A stretch of DNA of 8,772 bases from Candidatus Heimdallarchaeota archaeon (GCA_016839985.1 JAEOTG010000169.1:1-8772); one strand, 5' to 3'; counted from the first letter of the stretch, positions 1-6,881 are shown. Program-made: numbers and translations. Notes: generated by a model from the sequence alone, not told the origin.

Positions 1-8
1 GCTGTAAG

Positions 9-989
9 TTGATACTGGTGCCTAAATCTAGCTTAGATTTCTCTGAAGAAGTAAATCAAATTAACTCTTATTTGTCTAATCTTCGAAACCAAAGTCCCTA
101 TGATGAAGAGATAACAGAACTTATTGATCTTATCTTGAAGAAAGGTGGTAAGAGAATGAGACCTTTAATTTGTCTTCTTTCGTTTGAGATGATATCCAAG
201 CAAGAAAGAAATGACATAAGCTTTGCTGCAGCCTGTGCATTAGAAGTAATTCATAATGCTACACTTTTAGTTGATGATATCTTTGATAAAGATATATTCA
301 GAAGAAAAGAAAAATCCTTTTATCTTGAATTTTCAACTTTCGCTGCAATTTCTTTGTCCTACTCAATGAGCAGTTTGGCTCTTAGTTTAGCAACAAAAAC
401 TCAAGTTTTAGAAGTTGTTGATGAACTTATCAAAGCTTTGCATACATTATCTACTTCCTTATTTCTTGAAGAGAAATTCAGGAAAGGGGAGAGAAAAATG
501 TCAAAGGATGAAGCTATAAAATTAATTGATAGAAAAACTTCTTGTTTGTTTGAAGCAGCATCGGTAATCGGAGTAATTATTGGAGATTCAACCAAAGAAG
601 ATAGAGAGCTAATGAAAAACTTTGGAATATATTTTGGTAGAGCATTTCAGTTAAGAGACGATATACTCTCTTTATTATCTTCAGAAGAAGAACTAGGAAA
701 ATCAGGAGTATGGACTGATATTACAAACAGAATTCAGACTTTCTTAGTTCTCAAAGCTTTTGAAACAACAGAAAATTCTGACAGAGAGATTTTAGAGAAA
801 TACTATCTTAAAAAAGAGGAATTCTCTCCAACCCAAATAAAAGACATACTAATCCGATCTGGATCAATTGATTCATTAAAAACTAAAGTTTCGCAGTATG
901 TTGAGAAAGCTGTATTAATCTTAGAGAAATTTCCTCACTCTATTCCAAGAGCTAAACTTATAGAGATAACTAAATCTCTTGAGTTTTAA
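9..989 (+). CDS. Polyprenyl diphosphate synthase (GGPP/long-chain type), atypical motifs; 5' end uncertain
   Basis: Member of the trans-isoprenyl diphosphate synthase family, which condenses isopentenyl diphosphate onto an allylic diphosphate to build lipid or quinone chains. Numbered from the TTG at 9, it shows GGKRMRP (46-52), the first aspartate-rich motif DDIFD (89-93) followed by RR (98-99), a KT pair (176-177), and the second aspartate-rich region FQLRDD (213-218). About 326 residues is normal for the family. Oddities: the second motif reads DDILS, not DDxxD; the usual GD after the first motif is not evident; the downstream Lys-Thr element is replaced by NRIQT. Residue -5 from the first motif is Ala (HNATLLVDD), as in long-chain synthases, whereas archaeal GGPP synthases usually have a bulky aromatic residue there. 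The start is unsure: the frame is open to the window edge, no SD is visible, and GTG at 18 is also possible. Family call is firm; product length is inference. Confidence 0.85.
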   Translation: MILVPKSSLDFSEEVNQINSYLSNLRNQSPYDEEITELIDLILKKGGKRMRPLICLLSFEMISKQERNDISFAAACALEVIHNATLLVDDIFDKDIFRRKEKSFYLEFSTFAAISLSYSMSSLALSLATKTQVLEVVDELIKALHTLSTSLFLEEKFRKGERKMSKDEAIKLIDRKTSCLFEAASVIGVIIGDSTKEDRELMKNFGIYFGRAFQLRDDILSLLSSEEELGKSGVWTDITNRIQTFLVLKAFETTENSDREILEKYYLKKEEFSPTQIKDILIRSGSIDSLKTKVSQYVEKAVLILEKFPHSIPRAKLIEITKSLEF

Positions 990-994
990 AAAAA
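988..994 (-). terminator. T-run terminator of the inositol-phosphate synthase operon
   Basis: Seven consecutive A on the plus strand read as T7 on the minus strand, 20 bases past the stop codon of the last minus-strand gene. Archaeal RNA polymerase typically terminates at such U-rich tracts without needing a hairpin. The first two A of the run also belong to the TAA stop of the converging prenyl synthase gene, so the two transcripts meet tail to tail here. Confidence 0.5.
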
Positions 995-1013
995 GAATAT
1001 ATTGGAACAAACC

Positions 1014-2084
1014 TTATTCTATTCTTCTTCCTTCTATATATTCATTAAGCCATTGATGCGCAGTATGTCTGTCTGTTGTAACTGGAGGAGCTTTAAATCC
1101 ATATGCACAAATAGAGCTTATTGGACCATTTCCGGCTCTGTTAATTGCAATTTTTGTAGCTCTTATAACATCTATTAGTGTTCCAGCAGCATTTGGACCA
1201 TCAAGTGTTTCTAATCTGATGTCAATTTTCACTGGCATACCCATAAATCCTTCACCAAAAATCCAAAAGTGACCTATTCTTCTATTTCCTAGAAACTCTA
1301 GATAATCCGAAGTTCCACTAGCAATATTGATTTCGTTTATTACTGATTCTTGGATTGAACGCTCTTTTATATTTCTTTTATACTGTTTTCTATCATCATC
1401 AAGAGTGTTAAGAGTTTCAAGTCCACCAGAGACATCTAATTGATATGTATCTTTTATTTTAACACCTTGTTCTTTTAAAACATCTAGAAATCCTTTATGA
1501 AGAACTGTTCCTCCTGATAGAGACTGTAAGTCATCACCTATTACACATACATTAGCTTGTTTGAATTTTCTAGCCCAAGTGGGATCGCTAGCGATTCTTG
1601 TTGGAGTACAATTAATAAAGGATATTTCAGCATCTATAGCAGCTTGAGCATAAGCCTTAACCGCTTCTTCAGCGCCAGTAGGAATAGCACAGATAAGAAT
1701 CTCTGCTCCTGTTTTTCGCAAAATTTCTACAATGTTTGCTTCTTCAATTTCAGCAACTTGTATAACTTGTCTTAAATGTTCAGAAAGCCCGTCCTTTAGA
1801 GGTCCCTTAAAAACCTCAACACCTAATTGTTCAACTTGAATAAATTGTGGTGTGCTGTTTATTGGAACGAATATTGCATCTGACAAATCTTTGTTTACTT
1901 TATTTGAATCAACATCAAATGCAGCAACAATTTGAATGTTTTTAGCTTCGTAACTCCCAATTTTTGGGTGTAGTAGATTTTCTTTTTCTTCCTCATACTC
2001 TTTCAAATAAACTATTCCTTGAATTAAACCTGATGCTACATTTCCAACACCAGCAATTGCAACCTTGATAGTATCATTTTCCAT
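1014..2084 (-). CDS. Divergent inositol-3-phosphate synthase paralogue lacking active-site lysines
   Basis: A 356-residue protein that aligns over its whole length with the synthase encoded just upstream. It keeps the N-terminal NAD-binding loop AGVGNVAS (11-18), IASDPTWA (164-171), GDD (183-185) and GPNAAG (296-301). Residues conserved in true synthases are changed: GDDIKSQ becomes GDDLQSL (Lys to Gln187), the KxxxK of KRVSK becomes Ile239 and Ser243, and KIAKDRG becomes KIAINRA (Lys to Ile314, Asp to Asn315). The KxxxK lysines correspond, from my recollection of the family, to catalytic lysines of yeast and Archaeoglobus synthases. The fold and NAD binding are therefore likely, but conversion of glucose 6-phosphate to inositol 1-phosphate is doubtful; it may use another substrate or partner the intact copy. 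ATG at 2084 is preferred over an in-frame GTG at 2093, because that GTG lies inside a strong SD. Confidence 0.85.
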   Translation of the reverse strand: MENDTIKVAIAGVGNVASGLIQGIVYLKEYEEEKENLLHPKIGSYEAKNIQIVAAFDVDSNKVNKDLSDAIFVPINSTPQFIQVEQLGVEVFKGPLKDGLSEHLRQVIQVAEIEEANIVEILRKTGAEILICAIPTGAEEAVKAYAQAAIDAEISFINCTPTRIASDPTWARKFKQANVCVIGDDLQSLSGGTVLHKGFLDVLKEQGVKIKDTYQLDVSGGLETLNTLDDDRKQYKRNIKERSIQESVINEINIASGTSDYLEFLGNRRIGHFWIFGEGFMGMPVKIDIRLETLDGPNAAGTLIDVIRATKIAINRAGNGPISSICAYGFKAPPVTTDRHTAHQWLNEYIEGRRIE

Positions 2085-2089
2085 CCTTT

Positions 2090-2096
2090 TCACCTC
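2090..2096 (-). promoter_or_regulatory. Shine-Dalgarno GAGGTGA overlapping the upstream stop codon
   Basis: On the minus strand GAGGTGA lies 5 bases before the ATG at 2084 and shares bases with the TGA stop (2097-2095) of the preceding synthase gene. This decides the start of the divergent paralogue: the alternative GTG is part of the ribosome site itself. The overlap suggests translational coupling of the two genes. Confidence 0.75.
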
Positions 2097-3180
2097 AATT
2101 CGTTATTTCTCCTTTAATGAATTTCTCAACTAGTTGGAATGCTTCTGAATCTGGGACTTGCTTGGGTGGGTGTTTGAAGAAATAGCTTGAAACACCAATT
2201 AAAGGACCACCAATACCTCTATCTTTAGCAATTTTCAAAGCACGTACAACATCAATCATAACTCCAGCACTATTCGGTGAATCCTGAACAGAGAGCTTCA
2301 ATTGAACAGTTAATGGTTGTTCTCCAAAATTCTTACCTTTTAGCCATAAGTAACAGATCTTTTCATCTTCTAAAAATGGAACATAATCTGATGGTCCAAT
2401 TCTTGTGGGAACTTCATAAGGTATCATACTTGTTACTGCTTGTGTTTTTGAGACTCTTTTAGTTGTTAATCTATACTCTTTTTTCATATTCTCAAAATCA
2501 GTATTTCCACCTATGTTAAGCTGAAATGTTTCGTCAAGTTTTATCCCTCGATCATGCGCTAATCCTACCAACATTCTGTGTAAGATTGTTGCTCCTAGTT
2601 GAGATTTTATATCATCACCTGCAACAGGTATTTTCTTATCAGTAAATTTTTGAGCCCATTCAGGATCAGATGCAATAAATGCTGGAATACCATTTGCGAG
2701 AGCAACTCCTGCGTCTAAACATGCTTGAGCATATCTTCTAGTTGCAGTTTCACTTCCTACAGGTAGGAAATTAATTAATACATCAGTATTTGTTTTCCTT
2801 AAAACGTCTGCAACGTCTACAGCCTGCACTACGGATTCATCATAACAATGAAAAGATTCCTTCATGTGGGGTGCCACACCATCTTCAATAGGACCTGGTA
2901 ATACTTCCACATTCTTGTTTGGAACATCTGAAAACTTATTGCAGCAGTTTGGTTCTTCCCAGATTGCTTCTGAAATATCTTTTCCAATCTTTAGTGTACT
3001 TACTTCAAAAGCTGCAACAATTTCTACATCTGATATATGGTAATCACCAAATTTTACATGCATTATACCCGGAATATAATCAGATTCGGGATCTGCATTT
3101 TTATAATATTCTAAACCTTGTATTAGAGCAGATGCGCAATTTCCTAATCCTGCTATCGCTACGCGTATTTTTTTCGTCAT
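2095..3180 (-). CDS. ino1: Inositol-3-phosphate synthase (myo-inositol-1-phosphate synthase)
   Basis: Cytosolic NAD-dependent enzyme converting D-glucose 6-phosphate to 1D-myo-inositol 3-phosphate, the precursor of archaeal phosphoinositide lipids and of inositol-based solutes. The 361 residues closely resemble the actinobacterial/archaeal form: Rossmann loop AGLGNCAS (10-17), GIPAFIASDPEWA (164-176), GDDIKSQLGATILHR (188-202), LNIGGNTDF (221-229), KRVSKTQAVTS (241-251), IGPSDYVPFL (261-270), DSPNSAG (300-306) and KIAKDRGIGGP (316-326). The catalytic lysine candidates Lys192, Lys241, Lys245 and Lys319 are all present. An in-frame ATG at 3228 would add 16 residues (MLINCIYMFFNSNGEK) unlike the family N-terminus. 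The ATG at 3180 has an SD (GGTGA) and starts directly before the Rossmann strand, so it is chosen. First gene of a two-gene operon with its divergent paralogue. Confidence 0.95.
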   Translation of the reverse strand: MTKKIRVAIAGLGNCASALIQGLEYYKNADPESDYIPGIMHVKFGDYHISDVEIVAAFEVSTLKIGKDISEAIWEEPNCCNKFSDVPNKNVEVLPGPIEDGVAPHMKESFHCYDESVVQAVDVADVLRKTNTDVLINFLPVGSETATRRYAQACLDAGVALANGIPAFIASDPEWAQKFTDKKIPVAGDDIKSQLGATILHRMLVGLAHDRGIKLDETFQLNIGGNTDFENMKKEYRLTTKRVSKTQAVTSMIPYEVPTRIGPSDYVPFLEDEKICYLWLKGKNFGEQPLTVQLKLSVQDSPNSAGVMIDVVRALKIAKDRGIGGPLIGVSSYFFKHPPKQVPDSEAFQLVEKFIKGEITN

Positions 3181-3184
3181 TTTT

Positions 3185-3189
3185 TCACC
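3185..3189 (-). promoter_or_regulatory. Shine-Dalgarno GGTGA for the inositol-3-phosphate synthase
   Basis: Minus-strand GGTGA followed by four A and the ATG at 3180. It fits the archaeal 16S 3' end (UCACC core) and supports the shorter start over the in-frame ATG at 3228. It implies a short leader on this transcript, unlike the plus-strand genes, which show no such motif. Confidence 0.6.
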
Positions 3190-3205
3190 ATTAGAATTAA
3201 AAAAC

Positions 3206-3223
3206 ATATATATGCAATTTATG
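3206..3223 (-). promoter_or_regulatory. Probable TATA-box region of the inositol-phosphate synthase operon
   Basis: On the minus strand this stretch holds CATAAATT (3223-3216) and ATATATAT (3213-3206). The first would place the transcript start near 3193, giving a leader of about 13 bases that includes the SD. The second would start the RNA near 3183 and cut off the SD. The TTTTAAAA at 3242-3249, palindromic, could also serve, with a leader near 40 bases. Which box is used cannot be settled by eye. Confidence 0.35.
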
Positions 3224-3241
3224 AGCAAATGAACGCTATGC

Positions 3242-3249
3242 TTTTAAAA
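3242..3249 (+). promoter_or_regulatory. TATA box (TTTTAAAA) of the epimerase gene
   Basis: TTTTAAAA is centred about 26 bases before the ATG at 3272, the distance between an archaeal TATA box and its transcription start. This predicts a leaderless mRNA beginning at that ATG and argues against the ATG at 3263, which would lie upstream of the RNA start. The box is a perfect palindrome and might also serve the divergent operon. Confidence 0.5.
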
Positions 3250-3271
3250 AGTTTTACCCTCGATGATATAT

Positions 3272-4192
3272 ATGGAAAAAGATTTTCAAACAATGCTTAT
3301 TACTGGAGGGTTAGGTCAAGTAGGATATCATACATATTCGGCACTGAAATCCAGATATAATATTATATTTTTAGATGATCAATCAACGCCAAAAGTTATC
3401 CCACCTGATGATGTAATTCTTATAAAAGGGAAAATTCAGGATCACGAAATATATAACAACATCCCAAACGTAGATTTTATATTGCACAGTGCAGCCCAAA
3501 TAAATATAGATAAATCGGTAGAAAATCCCATCTTTGATGCTAATGTAAATATTCTTGGAACTATTCAATTATTAGAATTTGCTAGAAAGATAAATGTAAA
3601 GAGATTAATTTTTGTTAGTTCAGCCGCAACTTATGGACAACCACAATTTTTACCAATAACTGAAAATCATCCTAAGAATCCAGTATCTCCTTATGGTTTA
3701 AGTAAATATACTGCAGAAAGATATGTCTTGTTATATTCACAGCTACATAATTTAAAAACATCTGTTATTCTACCATTTAACATTTATAGCTCATTACAAA
3801 AAGAAAATGATCCTTATTCAGGAGTTATCTACAGATTTATTAAAAAAGTTAAGAACAATGAATCACCTATTATTGAAGGTGATGGTAAACAAACTAGAGA
3901 TTTTATTCATGCAATTGATGTAGTTAAAGCAATTGAATTGATTCTTGAAAACGAAAAAACAACTGGAAAAATCTTCAATATAGGAACAGGTGTTCCAACA
4001 TCTATACTTGAGCTAGCTGAATTAATCATTTCTATTAGTAAAAAAGATCTATCACCTACATTTATTGAACCAAGAATGGGAGACATTAGAGAAAGCTACG
4101 CTTCAATAGAGTTAGCAAAAGAATTGTTAGGATTTTCTCCTTCCATTAAACTTGAGGAAGGATTAAAAGATATATACAATGAAATATCTTGA
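3272..4192 (+). CDS. NAD-dependent nucleotide-sugar epimerase/dehydratase (extended SDR family)
   Basis: A 306-residue extended short-chain dehydrogenase/reductase of the UDP-glucose 4-epimerase (GalE-like) type, which rearranges sugar nucleotides for glycolipid, glycoprotein or polysaccharide synthesis. Visible: NAD loop TGGLGQVG (11-18), acidic end of the second strand LDD (34-36), HSAAQ (72-76), SSAATYG (116-122), catalytic YGLSK (Tyr141, Lys145), and GDGKQTRDFIHAIDVV (203-218), the usual sugar-nucleotide segment. The C-terminal EPRMGDIRESYA (266-277) and LGFSP (286-290) complete the family pattern. The segment normally reading LRxFNVYGPR here reads ILPFNIYSSL (166-175), so the Arg and the GPR loop are lost and the substrate pocket may differ. 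The substrate cannot be named. The start at 3272 is chosen from promoter spacing; ATG at 3263 would add MIY. Divergent from the inositol-phosphate synthase operon. Confidence 0.88.
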   Translation: MEKDFQTMLITGGLGQVGYHTYSALKSRYNIIFLDDQSTPKVIPPDDVILIKGKIQDHEIYNNIPNVDFILHSAAQINIDKSVENPIFDANVNILGTIQLLEFARKINVKRLIFVSSAATYGQPQFLPITENHPKNPVSPYGLSKYTAERYVLLYSQLHNLKTSVILPFNIYSSLQKENDPYSGVIYRFIKKVKNNESPIIEGDGKQTRDFIHAIDVVKAIELILENEKTTGKIFNIGTGVPTSILELAELIISISKKDLSPTFIEPRMGDIRESYASIELAKELLGFSPSIKLEEGLKDIYNEIS

Positions 4193-4199
4193 TTTTTTT
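4193..4199 (+). terminator. T7 terminator after the epimerase gene
   Basis: Seven T follow the TGA stop at 4190-4192 directly. There is no hairpin, as expected for archaeal T-rich termination. It separates the epimerase transcript from the PIN-domain gene, which has its own promoter. Confidence 0.5.
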
Positions 4200-4217
4200 C
4201 TAATATAGGACAAAAAG

Positions 4218-4226
4218 TAAAAATAA
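4218..4226 (+). promoter_or_regulatory. TATA-like box (TAAAAATAA) of the PIN-domain gene
   Basis: This A/T stretch is centred about 27 bases before the ATG at 4249 and is preceded by a purine-rich segment (CAAAAAG) that could act as a BRE. It is the weakest match of the promoter set, but its spacing matches the others and favours the ATG at 4249 over an in-frame TTG at 4231. Confidence 0.4.
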
Positions 4227-4248
4227 CCCCTTGTTTTTACATTGTTTA

Positions 4249-6057
4249 ATGGCTATATATGTTGTTGATACTAACTTCTTCATTAGTGGATTTCAATCTC
4301 GTCCAGATTCTTATGGTAAGTTCGCTCAAGTTCTAAAAAAACTGAAGATAGAAATATTCATTCCTGTTCAAATTAAGAATGAATTAAGGTATTTTGTACA
4401 AAGAGAAATTATTCCACATGTAAAAGTAGGTGGAATTATAACATCTGAATATCAAGCATTTCTAAGAAAATTACATGAAAAAACCACAAATTTACCTCAA
4501 AAACCTGATTTAGCTGTGATATTTCTTGCAGATAAACTAAACGCAACAATTGTCAGTAGTGATTTAAAATTATTAGAAACAGCTGAACTCATAAACATTC
4601 CAACGCTTACAGACAGTGCTTTTGTAAGATATGTAATTGAAGAAAATACAAATCCAGCAGTTAATGAATTTCTGAAAGAACTTGAATCAAAATTATTTAC
4701 AGCAGAAATTCAGTATTCAGTCGAAAGTACAAATAGATATGACCCTGTTAAGAGAATCAGAAAAATACTAGACTCTGCAATTTCAGTAATTCGTTCAGAA
4801 TATGAGGAAAAACTCGTTAAACAACCTCAAAGTGATTTAAAAGAAGGTGAAGGTTTTTCAATCGAATCAATACAATTAAGCGAGTTACTAGTTGAGATAC
4901 AAAGAGATCTTAATAGACTCGAAGATGATTTTCTTCAAGGAAAATATGGTGAATTAGAAGAAGAACTTCTATCTAGAGTGCTAGAAATAACAGACAATTT
5001 AGTTGACTGGAAGTTAGTAGTTGACAAAATAGAAGATCATGTTATTTACAATGAATCTCTTTTAATGTTAGCCAGATTACAGTATTTGGCATGTATATGT
5101 TTAATCGAAAATAAGAAACTCGATTTAGCGAGAGTTTACATGGATAAACTCCTTATGATCCTATTTCAAAGCTCAAGAGCTGTTGAAGAACTTGGAATTA
5201 ATGTACATTTTCTAAGAATGATACTTCTGTTGTTGTCTGGACAACTTCAAAGGTTAAATTCATATTTTACTCCTGCTTTTGAAGATGAATGTAATCAATA
5301 CCAAAGAAGTGATGTTGCAAATGTTATTCAAGCATTAGTCTTACTTACAGCTGTATTGGGAAATAACAGAGCAGAAGAGAGAGCCAAGGATTATGATTAT
5401 GACAATATTGAATTCATCAATCAACTAGGCTTCAAATATATGCAATTAGGTGATCTTAATAAGTCTGGATTAATGTTTGAACAAACATTCTACTTATCAT
5501 TAAACAGTAAGAATAAAGGAATGTGTATTGCAAGTCTCGAATATCTGAGCTGGCTTTATTTTGCTGGTTTGTCTCCAGCTAAATCATCTATACAAACATT
5601 ATACGACAAATTGATTAAACGTTTTCCAGATATAAAATCAAGTTATCAATTAAATCTCAAATTACGAACAAGTCCCAAGGAATTGCAGAAATTTCTTACA
5701 TCTGATTATATAGCTTTTACAAAGCTTTCAGAGGAGCATAAGTCATCAATGTATTGTTTAGGCGTTCAAGAAGTAAAAAGCAAAAATAAAACTCATCCAT
5801 TGATCAGAGTAATGAATTGGGGAATGATGGCTAGGATTGGAATAATAGATGAATCAGCTGAACTTGCTGAAAAATCATCAATAGGTACAGTCATTAATAT
5901 TCTGGATGGTAAATATAAATTTGCAAAAGCATCATCACACTTTAAGAAACAATTTGATGTAGAACTACTTCTACAAATTGATAAAATATCTCAACCAACC
6001 TTTGTTTTTCGCTCTACAAGTGGTTGGGATTTGAAGAAATTAGAATCAGAGGAGTAA
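4249..6057 (+). CDS. Large PIN-domain protein with helical (TPR-like) region and unrecognised C-terminal domain
   Basis: The first ~130 of 602 residues form a PIN ribonuclease-type domain: VVDTNFF (5-11) with Asp7, Glu45 (NELRYF), Asp87 (KPDLAV) and Asp105 (IVSSD). These make the four-acid metal site, so nuclease activity is plausible. Residues ~135-250 are charged and helical. Residues ~250-480 look like a helical repeat array of TPR/alpha-solenoid type, with hydrophobic helix pairs such as LLMLARLQYLACICL (271-285) and LGFKYMQLGDLNKSGLMF (393-410). Residues ~500-590 seem strand-rich and match nothing I recognise. At over 600 residues it is far longer than VapC toxins (~130), and no antitoxin gene precedes it, so a toxin role is unlikely. 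A target-recognising RNase is inferred. ATG at 4249 starts just before the first PIN strand; TTG at 4231 would add six residues. The KaiC-like gene follows after 51 bases. Confidence 0.8.
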   Translation: MAIYVVDTNFFISGFQSRPDSYGKFAQVLKKLKIEIFIPVQIKNELRYFVQREIIPHVKVGGIITSEYQAFLRKLHEKTTNLPQKPDLAVIFLADKLNATIVSSDLKLLETAELINIPTLTDSAFVRYVIEENTNPAVNEFLKELESKLFTAEIQYSVESTNRYDPVKRIRKILDSAISVIRSEYEEKLVKQPQSDLKEGEGFSIESIQLSELLVEIQRDLNRLEDDFLQGKYGELEEELLSRVLEITDNLVDWKLVVDKIEDHVIYNESLLMLARLQYLACICLIENKKLDLARVYMDKLLMILFQSSRAVEELGINVHFLRMILLLLSGQLQRLNSYFTPAFEDECNQYQRSDVANVIQALVLLTAVLGNNRAEERAKDYDYDNIEFINQLGFKYMQLGDLNKSGLMFEQTFYLSLNSKNKGMCIASLEYLSWLYFAGLSPAKSSIQTLYDKLIKRFPDIKSSYQLNLKLRTSPKELQKFLTSDYIAFTKLSEEHKSSMYCLGVQEVKSKNKTHPLIRVMNWGMMARIGIIDESAELAEKSSIGTVINILDGKYKFAKASSHFKKQFDVELLLQIDKISQPTFVFRSTSGWDLKKLESEE

Positions 6058-6080
6058 TGTCATTAATACTTCCGAAATTC

Positions 6081-6087
6081 TTTTTAT
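6081..6087 (+). promoter_or_regulatory. TATA box (TTTTTAT) of the KaiC-like gene
   Basis: TTTTTAT is centred 25 bases before the ATG at 6109 and preceded by CGAAATTC, which resembles a purine-rich BRE. No SD lies in front of the gene, so a leaderless transcript is likely. The same T5 could also help terminate the preceding PIN-gene transcript. Confidence 0.5.
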
Positions 6088-6108
6088 CTAAAAGAACCAA
6101 TAGCACTT

Positions 6109-6828
6109 ATGGAACTTGTTGAAACTGGTATTATAGGTCTGGATAGAATACTAGGAGGAGGTTTTCCGAAAGGAAGAACAATTCTAGTTTCAGGACCTGC
6201 TGGAGCGGGTAAGTCAACTTTTGGAGTGCAATTTCTTTACCATGGGATTGTTTCTGGAGGAGAAAGCGGAATTTTTGTTTCTTTTGATGAACATCCTGCT
6301 CATGTAAGAGAAGAATGTATGAATTTAGGATGGAATTTAAATGACTTGGAAAAAGATAATTTACTAGTTCTAATTGATGGTTTCAGTCCAAGAGCTGGTG
6401 TAAGTTCTGCAGAAAAATATCAAACTCCAGTTGATGTAGACGAATTGATAACTCAATTAGTGGAAGTTATAGATAAAACTTCAGCAGAAAGAGTCGTTAT
6501 TGATAGTATTACTGCTCTTGCACTTTCAATGGAATCTGAACAACAGATTAGAAAACAAATCTTGAAATTAAGTGCCGTAATGTCCTCTCTTGAATGTACA
6601 ACAATTTTAACTAGTGAGATGAGAGCTGGTGTAGTTAGTAGATTTGGCGTAGAAGAGTTCATGAGTCAAGGTGTGATAGTATTGAACTATGAATACCAAA
6701 ATGCTTTAGCTATACGAAGTTTGAATATTAGGAAAATGCGTGGTTTGAAACATGAAATGGTAGAAAGACCATTTGCTATTACTCCAAACGGAATAGAAGT
6801 ATATGCTACAGAGCAATTTTACTTCTAA
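6109..6828 (+). CDS. Single-domain KaiC/RadA-like ATPase
   Basis: A 239-residue RecA-fold ATPase of the archaeal KaiC-like family, made of one KaiC domain rather than the two of cyanobacterial KaiC. The start TGIIGLDRILGGGFPKG (6-22) is typical. Walker A is GPAGAGKST (29-37, Lys35), the catalytic acidic pair is Asp60-Glu61 in SFDEHP, and Walker B is VVIDSITAL (129-137, Asp132). RSLNIRKMRGLKH (203-215) is the conserved C-terminal strand and Lys/Arg finger region of the family. The acidic pair is DE where KaiC has EE, a conservative change. Such proteins are widespread in archaea and linked to signalling or regulation, mostly without a defined partner. No KaiA or KaiB homologue is present, so a clock role is not supported. 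It follows the PIN-domain gene closely but with its own promoter. Confidence 0.9.
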   Translation: MELVETGIIGLDRILGGGFPKGRTILVSGPAGAGKSTFGVQFLYHGIVSGGESGIFVSFDEHPAHVREECMNLGWNLNDLEKDNLLVLIDGFSPRAGVSSAEKYQTPVDVDELITQLVEVIDKTSAERVVIDSITALALSMESEQQIRKQILKLSAVMSSLECTTILTSEMRAGVVSRFGVEEFMSQGVIVLNYEYQNALAIRSLNIRKMRGLKHEMVERPFAITPNGIEVYATEQFYF

Positions 6829-6873
6829 ATATAGCATTTAATTTATTCTAATTATTTCCCTTTTATAGTAAGA

Positions 6874-6881
6874 TTTTAAAA
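6874..6881 (+). promoter_or_regulatory. TATA box (TTTTAAAA) of the eS17 gene
   Basis: TTTTAAAA is centred 33 bases before the ATG at 6911, giving a predicted leader of about 8 bases. An alternative box TTTTATA (6861-6867) would give about 21 bases. No clear SD lies in the gap, so initiation is probably SD-independent even if not strictly leaderless. Confidence 0.4.

Noticed and set aside
401..595. 64-residue minus-strand reading frame inside the prenyl synthase gene
   Set aside because: It is antisense to a clearly conserved gene, has no recognisable motif and no promoter or SD.
2085..2093. GTG start at 2093 for the divergent paralogue
   Set aside because: The GTG is part of the GAGGTGA ribosome-binding site that serves the ATG at 2084.
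2919..3194. 91-residue plus-strand frame opposite the canonical inositol-phosphate synthase
   Set aside because: Its leucine-rich composition is what an antisense frame of AT-rich coding DNA gives; the minus-strand gene is strongly conserved over the same bases.
3181..3228. N-terminal extension of the canonical synthase from ATG at 3228
   Set aside because: The added residues do not resemble the family, and the ATG at 3180 has its own SD directly upstream.
4231..4248. TTG start for the PIN-domain protein
   Set aside because: It would lie upstream of the predicted transcript start and adds residues before the normal PIN first strand.
4249..6057. VapC-type toxin of a toxin-antitoxin pair
   Set aside because: The protein is about 600 residues with large extra domains, and no small antitoxin gene precedes it.
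6109..6828. Circadian clock KaiC or RadA recombinase
   Set aside because: It has a single KaiC domain, no kaiA/kaiB nearby, and lacks the N-terminal helix-hairpin-helix region of RadA.
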